DNA of 64,000 nucleotides from Thermaceae bacterium (GTDB lineage: Bacteria; Deinococcota; Deinococci; Deinococcales; Marinithermaceae). The stretch spans positions 1 through 64,000 of the forward strand of contig JALSRQ010000057.1 of the NCBI GenBank assembly GCA_026984675.1. Reading direction: 5' to 3'. The notes beneath the pieces were generated by a model, which was given only the letters and a program-made list of their open reading frames with translations, searched no databases and had not been told where the DNA came from. Position 1 is the stretch's first letter. Each line of letters begins with the position of its first letter. Both the position numbers and the translations under genes were made by a program. Positions 8,823-18,084 of this stretch are shown piece by piece.

Positions 8823-10394
8823 ATGAAACGTTTTTCGGGCATCATCCTCGCGCTCTTCGCCCTGGCCGGTCTGGGCTTTGCCCAGACCCTGGTCTACGGC
8901 CAGTCCAAGCTGCCGGTCACCCTCGACTCGGCGGCAGCCCAGGACGGCAACTCGCTCCGGGTCGCCAAGCAGGTGGTCGAGACCCTGGTGACCTTCGAGC
9001 CCGGGACGGTGAACCCGATCCCCGGGCTGGCCACCCGCTGGGAGGCGAGCAGCGACTCCAAGGTCTGGACCTTCCACCTCAGGAAGGGGGTCAAGTTCCA
9101 CGACGGCACCCCCTTCAACGCCCAGGCGGTGAAGTTCAACTTCGACCGCTGGAACGAGAAGGACAACCCCTACCGCGGCAACAAGGAGTTCGTCCCCTTC
9201 ACCTGGGTCTTCGGCGGCTTCAAGGGGGAGGGCTCGGTGATCGACCGGGTCGAGGTGGTCGACGACTACACGGTGCGCTTCTACCTCACCACCCCGGTCG
9301 GCTTCTTCCCCCAGATGGTCGCCGCCAGCTACTTTGGCATCGACAGCCCCAAGGCGGTGATGGCCGACCCCGATAAGTACGGCACCCCCGAGGTCGGGGT
9401 GGTGGGCACCGGGCCCTTCGTCTTTAAGAGCTGGACCATCGGCGACAAGGTGGTGCTCGAGAAGAACCCCGACTACTACGATCCAAAGCGGATGGCCCAC
9501 GTCGACACCCTGGTCTTCCGGGGCATCCCCGAGCCCACCAGCCGCCTGGCCGAGCTCAAGGCCGGCTCGATCCAGATCGCCAACAACCTCTCCCCCGAGG
9601 ACCTCAAGGCGGTCAAGGCCGACCCCAACCTGGTGGCGGTGGTGCAAAAAGGGCTGAACATCGGCTACCTCGCCTTCCACCAGAAGAACAAGCCGCTCGA
9701 CAACCTCAAGGTGCGCCAGGCGATCGCCCTGGCGGTCGACTGGCAGGCGATCGTCGACGCCTTCTACGGCGGCCTCGGCGAGCGGGCCACCGAGTTCGTG
9801 CCGCCGGCGATGTGGGGCCGCGCCGGCGACGTGCCCCCCTTCCCCTACGACCCCAAGAAGGCCAAGCAGCTCCTGGCCGAGGCCGGCTACCCGAACGGCT
9901 TCGAGACCGAGATCTGGTACATGCCGGTTTCCCGGCCCTACTTCCCGGCCCCGCAACCGATCGCCGAGACCATCGCCACCTACCTCGCCGACGTCGGCAT
10001 CAAGGCCAAGCTGAAGACCGAGGACTGGGGCACCTACCTCGCCGACTACGACAAGGGTAAGTTCCCCATGTACATGCTGGGCTGGAGCCCCGACTACCCC
10101 GACCCCGACAACTACCTCTACACCTTCTTCGGCCCCACCTCGATCAAGACCAACCTCGGCTGCGAGACCGACTTCTGCCAGAAGATCGCCGGGCTCATCC
10201 ATAAGGCCCGGATCAGCCCCGACCTGGCCGAGCGCAAGAAGCTCTACGCCGAGGCCCAGCGGCTGGTCCACCGGTACGTGCTCTCGATCCCGGTGGCCCA
10301 CAACAACCCGCTCCACGCCACCCGCAAGAACGTGAAGAACTACATCCCGAGCCCGCTCGGCTCCGAGGACCTCTACATGGTCGAGGTCAAGTAG
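8823..10394 (+). CDS. Peptide/nickel-type ABC transporter substrate-binding protein (SBP family 5)
   Basis: Signal peptide MKRFSGIILALFALAGLGFAQ; WTFHLRKGVKFHDGTPFNA; SD GGGAGGTGGGT before ATG 8823. Confidence 0.92.
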   Translation: MKRFSGIILALFALAGLGFAQTLVYGQSKLPVTLDSAAAQDGNSLRVAKQVVETLVTFEPGTVNPIPGLATRWEASSDSKVWTFHLRKGVKFHDGTPFNAQAVKFNFDRWNEKDNPYRGNKEFVPFTWVFGGFKGEGSVIDRVEVVDDYTVRFYLTTPVGFFPQMVAASYFGIDSPKAVMADPDKYGTPEVGVVGTGPFVFKSWTIGDKVVLEKNPDYYDPKRMAHVDTLVFRGIPEPTSRLAELKAGSIQIANNLSPEDLKAVKADPNLVAVVQKGLNIGYLAFHQKNKPLDNLKVRQAIALAVDWQAIVDAFYGGLGERATEFVPPAMWGRAGDVPPFPYDPKKAKQLLAEAGYPNGFETEIWYMPVSRPYFPAPQPIAETIATYLADVGIKAKLKTEDWGTYLADYDKGKFPMYMLGWSPDYPDPDNYLYTFFGPTSIKTNLGCETDFCQKIAGLIHKARISPDLAERKKLYAEAQRLVHRYVLSIPVAHNNPLHATRKNVKNYIPSPLGSEDLYMVEVK

Positions 10395-10408
10395 CCGCGG
10401 CGCGGCCG

Positions 10409-10432
10409 GGGGGAGGGCGTCCGCCCTCCCCC
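10409..10432 (+). terminator. Hairpin after the SBP gene
   Basis: GGGGGAGGGCG-TC-CGCCCTCCCCC. Confidence 0.65.
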
Positions 10433-10445
10433 TTATACTTTGGCC

Positions 10446-11501
10446 GTGGCCGCCTACGCGATCCGCCGATTCCTCGGCCTCATCCCGGTGCTCTTCGGCG
10501 TGAGCCTCCTGGTCTTCACCTTCGTCCACCTGATCCCCGGCGACCCGGCCCGGGTGATGCTGGGCCAAAGGGCCACCCCCGAGGCCCTAAAGCGCCTCCG
10601 GGAGGAGCTCAACCTCGACAAGCCGCTGTTTTTGAACCTGGCCGCCTACCGCCAAACCGGCGACCCCACCAAGCTCTTCGACAGCCAGTACCCCGCCTAC
10701 CTCGGCCGCATCCTCCGGGGCGACCTGGGCCGCTCGATCTTCTCCAAGGTCAGCATCGCCGAGGAGCTCCGGGCCCGCTTCCCGGCCACCTTCGAGCTCA
10801 CCGTGGGGGCGATGATCGTAGCCCTTTTGGTGGGGATCCCGGCGGGGATCCTGGCGGCGATTCGCAAGAACTCGCTCTTCGACCTGCTGGTGATGACCGG
10901 GGCCCTGGTCGGGGTCTCGATGCCAATCTTCTGGCTGGGCCTGCTCCTGATCTACATCTTCGCGGTGAACCTCCACTGGCTGCCCCCCTCGGGGCGGCTG
11001 GGGGTGGGGGTGAGCTTCCACCCGATCACCGGGCTGGTGGTGCTCGACAGCCTCCTCGAACGCCGCTTCGACGTCCTGGCCGACGCCCTCCGGCACCTGG
11101 TGCTCCCCTCGCTGGCGCTCGGCTCGATTCCGGCGGCGGTGATCGCCCGGATGATGCGGAGCGCGATGCTCGAGGTCCTCTCCCAGGACTACGTGCGCAC
11201 CGCCCGGGCCAAGGGGCTGCCCGAGCGGGTGGTGATCTGGAAGCACGCCCTCAAAAACGCCATGCTCCCGGTGATCACCATCGTCGGGCTCTGGTTCGGA
11301 ACCCTGCTCACCGGGGCGATCCTCACCGAGACGATCTTCAACTGGCCGGGGATCGGCAAGTGGCTCTACGAGGCGATCCAGTCCCGCGACTACCCGATCG
11401 TCCAGGGCGGCACCCTGTTCATCGCCGGGATCTACGTGGTGGTGAACGCCCTGGTCGACCTCTCGTACGGGCTCTTGGACCCCCGGATCCAATACCGATA
11501 G
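10446..11501 (+). CDS. Peptide ABC transporter permease (DppB/OppB family)
   Basis: FVHLIPGDPARVMLGQRATPEAL; EAIQSRDYPIVQGG; TATACT 6 nt upstream of GTG 10446. Confidence 0.92.
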   Translation: MAAYAIRRFLGLIPVLFGVSLLVFTFVHLIPGDPARVMLGQRATPEALKRLREELNLDKPLFLNLAAYRQTGDPTKLFDSQYPAYLGRILRGDLGRSIFSKVSIAEELRARFPATFELTVGAMIVALLVGIPAGILAAIRKNSLFDLLVMTGALVGVSMPIFWLGLLLIYIFAVNLHWLPPSGRLGVGVSFHPITGLVVLDSLLERRFDVLADALRHLVLPSLALGSIPAAVIARMMRSAMLEVLSQDYVRTARAKGLPERVVIWKHALKNAMLPVITIVGLWFGTLLTGAILTETIFNWPGIGKWLYEAIQSRDYPIVQGGTLFIAGIYVVVNALVDLSYGLLDPRIQYR

Positions 11502-11508
11502 GAGGCCC

Positions 11509-12369
11509 ATGGTCAAGGCTGCCCAAACCCCCACCCAGCAGGCCCTGAGGCGCTTTCTCCGCTCCAGCTCGGGCCGGGCCGGGCTCGTTATCGTGGGGCT
11601 CTTCGTCCTCCTGGCCCTGCTCGCGCCCCTCCTCGCCCCCTACAACCCGGCCAAGGACCGCGACCTGCGGGCCCGGCTCAAGCCCCCCACCGTCGAACAC
11701 CCGATGGGCACCGACGAGCTCGGCCGCGACATCCTCATCCGGGTCTGGCACGGGGCCCGGATCAGCCTCCGGGTGGGGGTGGTGGCGGTGAGCCTGGCGC
11801 TGGCGGCGGGCACCCTGCTGGGCCTGGTCGCCGGCTTCTTCGGGGGCTGGGTCGATACCCTGATCTCCTGGCTGATCGACATCATGCTGGCCTTCCCCTC
11901 GATCCTGCTGGCGATCGCGATCGTGGCGGTGATCGGCCCCGGAATCGGGAACGCGATGCTGGCGGTGGGGGCGGTGCAGGTGCCGGTCTTCGCCCGGCTC
12001 GCCCGCAGCATGGTGCTCTCCCTGAAGGAGCAGGAGTTCGTGGCGGCGGCCCGGGCGCTGGGGGCCTCGAACCCCCGCATCCTGCTCCGCCACGTGCTCC
12101 CCAACGGCCTCTCCCCCCTGATCGTGCAGGCCACCCTTTCGATCGCCACCGCCATCCTCGACGCCGCCGGGCTGGGCTTTCTGGGCCTGGGGGCCCAGCC
12201 ACCGGCCCCCGAGTGGGGGGTGATGATCGCCCGCGGCTTCCAGTACTTCAGCACCGCCCCCTGGATCAGCCTCTTCCCCGGGCTGGCCATCATGCTGGCG
12301 GTGCTCGGCTTCAACCTGCTCGGCGACGGCCTCCGCGACGCCCTCGACCCCAGGGCGGCCCGGAGCTGA
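11509..12369 (+). CDS. Peptide ABC transporter permease (DppC/OppC family)
   Basis: HPMGTDELGRDILIRVWHGARISLRVG; EWGVMIARGFQYFSTAPW. Confidence 0.92.
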   Translation: MVKAAQTPTQQALRRFLRSSSGRAGLVIVGLFVLLALLAPLLAPYNPAKDRDLRARLKPPTVEHPMGTDELGRDILIRVWHGARISLRVGVVAVSLALAAGTLLGLVAGFFGGWVDTLISWLIDIMLAFPSILLAIAIVAVIGPGIGNAMLAVGAVQVPVFARLARSMVLSLKEQEFVAAARALGASNPRILLRHVLPNGLSPLIVQATLSIATAILDAAGLGFLGLGAQPPAPEWGVMIARGFQYFSTAPWISLFPGLAIMLAVLGFNLLGDGLRDALDPRAARS

Positions 12370-12394
12370 CCCGGCTCCCGGGTAGAATGGGGGG

Positions 12395-13447
12395 ATGAAG
12401 GCCAAATGGTTGCTCTGGCTCCTCGCCCTGGTGCCGCTCGCCGGCTGCCGGGTGGTGCTCCCCGAACACCCCTACTACAACGCCCACGAGGTCGAGCTGC
12501 TGACCCCCACCGCCAGCGAGCGCTGGGTCTACTTCTACGGCGACCCCATGACGGTGAACCTGGAGGGCCAGACCCTGACCCTGGAACCGGGCTCGGGGGG
12601 CTCGCCCTGGGCCGTTTCCGGGGCGCTCTGGGTCAACGGCATGCCGCTCTGGCGGGAGCTCCTCCCCCCGGTGCGCCCCCTGGTCCGGGCCGGCTACGAC
12701 CCGGAAAGCGGGCGGGTGGTCGTCGAGGCCCGCACCGCCCTGGCGGCCAGCTGGTACTACGACGGCGCCGCCTGGTACCGGCTCGGCGGGTACCTGGCCT
12801 CGGGCAAGACCCGGACCTACACCCCGAGGCCCGCGCCCCCCGTCTTCGGCCGCCTGACCCCGGCCGAGAACCGGGTGGTGGTGGCCGAACTCGAGGCCCG
12901 CGCCCGGGGCCGGCGGATGGCGGTCTTCGAGCGGCTGCTTCCGGTCTACCCCGGCTACCGCTTCGTCCCCGCCCCCTGGGTCTACCGCCGCACCTCGCTT
13001 AGGATTCAGACGGAGGTTCCGGTCGAAATGGCCCCCGAAACCCCCTCCTGGCGGGTCCTGAAACGCGGCGGCTACGCCGCCTACCGGGGCCGCAGCCCGT
13101 TGGCCTACCTGGCCTGCTCGCCAAAGGGCGTGGCCCGGCTCTGGCAGCTGGCCTACGGGGCCCAGGTGCCCCCGCCGCCGCCCCCGGCCCTGGCCCCCGG
13201 GCATTGCCTGGCCGGCTTCTTCTGGGGGCTTAAGCCGAGCGGGGGCTACCGCGTCGAGGTCCTCTCCGGCTACCCCGAGGGCCGGGTCTTCTACCTCCGG
13301 CTCCGGCTCGGCCGGCCCGCCGCCGGCGCCATCGTCACCCAGGCCCTGACCAGCCCCTTCGTGCTGGTGGAGCTCGGGCGGGCGCCGAGCGAGGTGCGCT
13401 TCCTCGACGCCAAGGGCCGGCTGCTGGCCCGGGCGATCGCGGAGTAG
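12395..13447 (+). CDS. Hypothetical lipoprotein
   Basis: Lipobox signal peptide MKAKWLLWLLALVPLAGC; no family recognised; TAGAAT-N6-ATG upstream. Confidence 0.75.
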   Translation: MKAKWLLWLLALVPLAGCRVVLPEHPYYNAHEVELLTPTASERWVYFYGDPMTVNLEGQTLTLEPGSGGSPWAVSGALWVNGMPLWRELLPPVRPLVRAGYDPESGRVVVEARTALAASWYYDGAAWYRLGGYLASGKTRTYTPRPAPPVFGRLTPAENRVVVAELEARARGRRMAVFERLLPVYPGYRFVPAPWVYRRTSLRIQTEVPVEMAPETPSWRVLKRGGYAAYRGRSPLAYLACSPKGVARLWQLAYGAQVPPPPPPALAPGHCLAGFFWGLKPSGGYRVEVLSGYPEGRVFYLRLRLGRPAAGAIVTQALTSPFVLVELGRAPSEVRFLDAKGRLLARAIAE

Positions 13448-13448
13448 C

Positions 13449-15230
13449 CTAGGCCGGCCTCGAGGCCGAGAGGGCGTAGAGCCGGGCGTAGTAGCCGCCC
13501 CGGGCGAGCAGCTCGGGGTGGCGGCCCTCCTCGACCAGCTCCCCCCGGCGGAAGACCAGGATGCGGTCGGCGTCCTGGATGGTGGAGAGCCGGTGGGCGA
13601 TGATCAGGGTGGTCCGCCCCTGGCTGGCCCGGGCCAGGGCCGCCTGCATTTTCCGCTCGGTCTCGCTGTCGACGCTGGCGGTGGCCTCGTCGAGGATCAG
13701 CAGGATGTCGGGGTTCATCAGGAGCGCCCGGGCCAGGGCGAGCAACTGCCGCTCGCCGGTGGAGAGCCCCGCCCCCCGTTCGCCGAGCCGGGTCCGGTAG
13801 CCCTCGGGGCGGCGAAGGATCGCCTCCTCCAGCCCCACCATCCGGGCCACCTCCCGCACCCGCTCCAGGGGGATCGAGGGGTCGCCGAGCCGGAGGTTCT
13901 CGAGGATCGTCCCGGAGAAGAGGAAGGGCTCCTGCATCACGATCCCCACCGACCGGCGGAGGTCCCGCTGGCGGTAGTCCCGAACGTCGACCCCGTCGAC
14001 CCTGACCGCCCCCCGCTGCACGTCGTAGAAGCGGGCGATCAGGTTGATCACGCTGGTCTTGCCGGCCCCGGTGTGGCCCACCAGCGCCACCCGCTCGCCG
14101 GGGCGGACCGAGAAGCTCACCCCCCGGAGCACCCAGTCCTCCCCCTGGTAGGCGAACCAGACGTCCTCGAAGGCGATCGCCCCCCGAAGCCGGCCCACCG
14201 GGCGGGCCCCGGGGCGGTCGGTGACCTCCTCGGGGGTGTCGAGCAGGGCGAAGATCCGCTCGGCGGCGGCCATCGCCGCCTGCAGGATGTTGAACTTGTC
14301 GGAGAGGTCCCTCAAGGGTTCGAAGAAGTTCCGGGTGTACTCGACGAAGGCGACCAGGAGCCCCAGGCTCACCGCCCCCCGCACCGCGTCGCCGCCGCCC
14401 CGGTAGAGCACCGAGGCCACCGCCAGCTCCCCGAGGAAGCTGACCGCCGGGAAGAAGGGGGCGAACCAGCGGATCACGTCGACGTGGGCGGCGAGCAACC
14501 GGCGGTTCTTCTCGTCGAACTTGCGCCGCTGGCGGGCCTCCCGCACGAACAGCTGGATGGTCAGCACCCCGGCCAGGTTCTCGGCCAAAAAGGCGTTCAA
14601 CTCCGAGAGCCGGAACCGCATCCGGCGGTAGGCGGCCCGCATCCGCACCCGGAGCCAGGTGGTGACCGCCAGCAGGATCGGCATCACCCAAAACGCCACC
14701 AGCGCCAGCCGCCAGTCGAGCCAGAGCATGAAGGCCATGATCCCGACGACCATGAAGAGGTCGGCGGCGAAGCCCACCAGCCCCCCGGTGATGAAGCGCT
14801 GGATGGCGTCGACGTCGGAGGTCAGCCGGGTGAGCACCCGACCGGTGGGGGTGCGGTCGAAGAACCCCACATGGAGCCGCATCAGCTTGTCGAAGATCGC
14901 CCGGCGGAGGTCCGAGAGCACGTGCTGGCCGATCCAGGTGAGGAGGTAGGTCTGGGCGAAGCGGAAGCCGGCGTCGAGCAGCTTGAGCCCGAGGTAGACC
15001 CCGGCGGCGAGCCAGAGGGCGTGGACCCGGTCGGCGGGGGGGCGGGGGGGCTTGGGGGCCAGGGCCTCGTCGACCGCGAACTTGAAGACCAGGGGAAAGA
15101 GGTTGGTGAGCAGGGTGGTGGCGAGGATGAACAGGAGCGCCAGCGCCACCTGGGCGAGGTAGGGGCGGACGAAGGCCAGCACCCGGCGGAGGAGCCGGGG
15201 GTCGAAGCGGCCGGCGTCGGGGGCGCTCAC
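13449..15230 (-). CDS. tmrA: ABC exporter half-transporter, canonical Walker B (TmrA-like)
   Basis: VGHTGAGKTSV; ILLILDEATASVDSETE (catalytic Glu present); non-canonical signature LSTGERQLLAL; GTG start 15230. Confidence 0.8.
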   Translation of the reverse strand: MSAPDAGRFDPRLLRRVLAFVRPYLAQVALALLFILATTLLTNLFPLVFKFAVDEALAPKPPRPPADRVHALWLAAGVYLGLKLLDAGFRFAQTYLLTWIGQHVLSDLRRAIFDKLMRLHVGFFDRTPTGRVLTRLTSDVDAIQRFITGGLVGFAADLFMVVGIMAFMLWLDWRLALVAFWVMPILLAVTTWLRVRMRAAYRRMRFRLSELNAFLAENLAGVLTIQLFVREARQRRKFDEKNRRLLAAHVDVIRWFAPFFPAVSFLGELAVASVLYRGGGDAVRGAVSLGLLVAFVEYTRNFFEPLRDLSDKFNILQAAMAAAERIFALLDTPEEVTDRPGARPVGRLRGAIAFEDVWFAYQGEDWVLRGVSFSVRPGERVALVGHTGAGKTSVINLIARFYDVQRGAVRVDGVDVRDYRQRDLRRSVGIVMQEPFLFSGTILENLRLGDPSIPLERVREVARMVGLEEAILRRPEGYRTRLGERGAGLSTGERQLLALARALLMNPDILLILDEATASVDSETERKMQAALARASQGRTTLIIAHRLSTIQDADRILVFRRGELVEEGRHPELLARGGYYARLYALSASRPA

Positions 15231-16948
15231 AGCTCCTCCTCCAACCGCTGCAGCCGCTCGATCTCGGCGTAGGCGCCGCCCCGGGCCAGGAGCTCCTCGT
15301 GGGTGCCCTCCTCGACGATCCGCCCCCGGTCGAGGACCACGATCCAGTCGGCGTGGCGCAGGGCGGTGACCCGGTGACTGATGAGCAGGGTGGTCTGGCG
15401 GCCGAGAACCGAGCGCAGGCCCTCCAGGATCCGGTGCTCGGTCTCGGCGTCCACCGCCGAGAGGGCGTCGTCGAGGATCAGCACCTCGGGCTCCTTGGCC
15501 AGCGCCCGGGCCAGCGCCACCCGCTGCCGCTGGCCCCCCGAGAGGGTGACCCCCCGCTCCCCCAGCACGGTGTCGTAGCCCTGGGGAAAGCGCTCGATCT
15601 CGTCGTGGACGCCGGCCAGCTTGGCGGCCCAGATCGCCTTGGCGCGGTCGGGCCGGGGCATCCCGAAGGCGATGTTCTCCAGGATCGTCTCGGAAAACAG
15701 AAAGGGCTCCTGGGGGGCCATCCCCACCGCCCCCCGCAGCACCGCCAGCGGCACCCTCCGGACCGGGTGGCCGCCCACCCGGACCTCGCCCTCGGTGGGG
15801 TCGAGGATCCGGGGGATGAGCCGGGCCAGCATGGTCTTGCCGCTTCCGGTCCGGCCGGTCACCCCCAGGGTCATCCCGGGCCGGAGCCGCAGGGTGATCG
15901 CCCGCAACACCTGGCGGTCCTCCAGCCGGAGCCCCACCCCCTCGAAGGCGACCCCGCCGTCCAGGGCGCGGATCGTGGGGTCGGTGGCGGGGCCGTCGGC
16001 GATCGCCGGGCGGGCCTGGAAGAGCTCCAAAATCCTGCGGTAGGAGGTCCGGCCCCGCTGGAAGAGCTCCAGCACCCAGCCCACCCCCAGCACCGGCCAG
16101 GTGAGCAGGCCCAGGTAGGCGTTGAACTGGACGAACTCGCCGAGGGTCATCCGGCCGGCGATCACCTCGGTGCCGCCCTTGGCCAGGAGCACCAGGACCG
16201 CCAGACCCATCAACAGGCTCATCGCCCCCTGCATCGGCCCCTCGGCCAGGGCCAGGGCCAGGTTCTTGCGGATGTACGCGCGGTTGAGCTCGGCGAACCG
16301 GGCCCGCTCGCGGTCCTCGAGGGCGAACCCCTTGATCACCCGGATGCCGGCGAGGTCCTCCTCGGCCCGGGCGGCGATCCGGTCGTAGACCTCCTGGGCC
16401 TCCCGCCAGCGGCGTTCCTCCAGGGCGATGAAGACCCGGGCCACCACCAGCGCCGGCCCGGCCGCCAGGGTGACCCAGGCGGCGAGGCGGGGGTTGACCC
16501 AGAACATCGCGGCGAAGGCGAGGACGAGGAAGAGGCCGACCCGAAACCCCATGTTCACCCCCGGACCGAGCATGTCCCGGACCGCCTGGAGGTCGGTGTT
16601 GAGCCGGTTCATCAGGTCGCCGACCGGCTTTTGGTGGTAGTAGGCGAAGTCGAGCCGCAGCAGGTGGGCGAAGAGGTCGCGCCGGAGGTCGGCCTCGACC
16701 TGCCGGCTGGCCACGATCGCCAGCCGCCGCTGGCCCCAGGAGAAGAGGGCGGCGGCGGCGGTCACCGCCAGCAACCCGACGACGAAGGCCCAAAACGGCC
16801 GGCCGGCCTGGATCGCGTCAATCGCCCGGCGAAGGAAGAAGGGGGCGAGGACCGAGCCGATCAGGGAGAGGAGGCCCAGCGTGAGCCCCAACCCGTACTT
16901 CCAGGCGTAGGGTCGGAGGTAGCGAATGACCGACCGGTCGGTCTCCAC
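15227..16948 (-). CDS. tmrB: ABC exporter half-transporter, degenerate Walker B (TmrB-like)
   Basis: VTGRTGSGKTML; VLILDDALSAVDAETE (Asp in place of catalytic Glu); canonical signature LSGGQRQRVAL. Confidence 0.8.
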   Translation of the reverse strand: METDRSVIRYLRPYAWKYGLGLTLGLLSLIGSVLAPFFLRRAIDAIQAGRPFWAFVVGLLAVTAAAALFSWGQRRLAIVASRQVEADLRRDLFAHLLRLDFAYYHQKPVGDLMNRLNTDLQAVRDMLGPGVNMGFRVGLFLVLAFAAMFWVNPRLAAWVTLAAGPALVVARVFIALEERRWREAQEVYDRIAARAEEDLAGIRVIKGFALEDRERARFAELNRAYIRKNLALALAEGPMQGAMSLLMGLAVLVLLAKGGTEVIAGRMTLGEFVQFNAYLGLLTWPVLGVGWVLELFQRGRTSYRRILELFQARPAIADGPATDPTIRALDGGVAFEGVGLRLEDRQVLRAITLRLRPGMTLGVTGRTGSGKTMLARLIPRILDPTEGEVRVGGHPVRRVPLAVLRGAVGMAPQEPFLFSETILENIAFGMPRPDRAKAIWAAKLAGVHDEIERFPQGYDTVLGERGVTLSGGQRQRVALARALAKEPEVLILDDALSAVDAETEHRILEGLRSVLGRQTTLLISHRVTALRHADWIVVLDRGRIVEEGTHEELLARGGAYAEIERLQRLEEEL

Positions 16949-16959
16949 GAATCCTTACT

Positions 16960-17802
16960 CTACCCCGTGGCGACGGCGGCCCGCACCGCCGCCGGGTCCT
17001 CCCCCAGGACCGCGACCACCGCCGGCGCCGGCAGGCTCTCCCGGATCCAGCGGGCCACCCGCAGGAGGCCGGGGCAGTCGTCGGTGAGGAGGACCACCGC
17101 CCGCACCCCCCGGCGGCGGGCCAGGGAGTGGGCGGCCCCGGCCCACTCGAGGTCGGTGGGGAGCACCGCCCGGGTCCCCATCCGCCGCCCCTCCTGGCGC
17201 AAGAGCGCCGGGGGCCGGTCGGCCACCCCCAGCCCCAGGGGGCGGAGGGCGTCGAGCAGGTCAGCGTAGAGCCGGGGTTCCTCGAGCAGGTAGGGGGGGG
17301 CGGCCAGCCCCACCGCCGGCTCCGGGGCCGCCCCCGGCAGGGCGAAGGGGCCCGGCGGGGTCAGGAGGTGGCGGGTGCGCGCAAGCGCCCGCCGCACCTC
17401 GGGGGGGCTTCCGGCGAGCTCGGCGCCCAGGGCGACGGCCACCCCCAGCACCCCCTCGGTGGGCTCGGCGGGGACCACCCAAAACGGCGGGGCGGCGGGG
17501 CGGAGCTCCCGCAGGGTGGCGGCGAGGTCCCGCACCCAGGGGCACTGGCCCCCGCCCCGCTCGGCGTCGACCCCCAGCTGGGCGTCGGGGACGAGGAGGC
17601 GATCGACCCGGGGTGCGAGCTCGTCGAGGCGGCCGAGCACCGCCCGCAAGGGCGGGGTCGCCCAGTCCGGGGCGTCGGCCTCCAGGGCGGCCGGGAAGGG
17701 GGTCTCGGGGCGCACCACCCCCGCCCCCAGCTCGGCGAGGTAGGCCTCCCAGAAGGGCAGGTAGCGGCGGGGGAGCCAGGTGTCGAGCACCCCGACCCTC
17801 AC
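16960..17802 (-). CDS. Uncharacterised protein, possibly DUF2229 / 2-hydroxyacyl-CoA-dehydratase-activator-related
   Basis: N-terminus MRVGVLDTWLPRRYLPFWEAYLAELGAGVVRPETPF and VDRLLVPD...QCPWVRDL resemble DUF2229-type proteins. Confidence 0.6.
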   Translation of the reverse strand: MRVGVLDTWLPRRYLPFWEAYLAELGAGVVRPETPFPAALEADAPDWATPPLRAVLGRLDELAPRVDRLLVPDAQLGVDAERGGGQCPWVRDLAATLRELRPAAPPFWVVPAEPTEGVLGVAVALGAELAGSPPEVRRALARTRHLLTPPGPFALPGAAPEPAVGLAAPPYLLEEPRLYADLLDALRPLGLGVADRPPALLRQEGRRMGTRAVLPTDLEWAGAAHSLARRRGVRAVVLLTDDCPGLLRVARWIRESLPAPAVVAVLGEDPAAVRAAVATG

Positions 17803-18080
17803 CCCAGCTCCTCCCTCCGGACCCGGTAGCCCTCGCCGGCGACCGGGTCGTAGTCGAGCAGGAACCCCCGGGTGCCGGGGGGCAGGCCGTAGAAGAGGTC
17901 GGCGGGGGTGGGGAAGTAGCCGACCTCGGCCCCCAGCCGCTCGGCCAGGGCCCGGGCGGCGTCCTGGTTGGAGAAGGCGTAGAGGTAGCGGCCGTCGTCG
18001 AGCAGCACGCTGGCGTACTCGGGGCCGTCGGGCCCCATCAGGTAGAGGTAGTAGACCCCCTCGGGGAACAAGCGGCTCAC
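17799..18080 (-). CDS. Small uncharacterised protein (93 aa)
   Basis: 4-nt overlap with the downstream ORF and tight spacing to the upstream gene; no family recognised with confidence. Confidence 0.65.
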   Translation of the reverse strand: MSRLFPEGVYYLYLMGPDGPEYASVLLDDGRYLYAFSNQDAARALAERLGAEVGYFPTPADLFYGLPPGTRGFLLDYDPVAGEGYRVRREELG

Positions 18081-18084
18081 GCCC

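Noticed and set aside
13449-16793. 1114-aa ORF suggesting a fused ABC transporter
   Set aside because: Its N-terminal half is out-of-frame low-complexity sequence over tmrB; the real gene starts at GTG 15230, overlapping the tmrB stop by 4 nt
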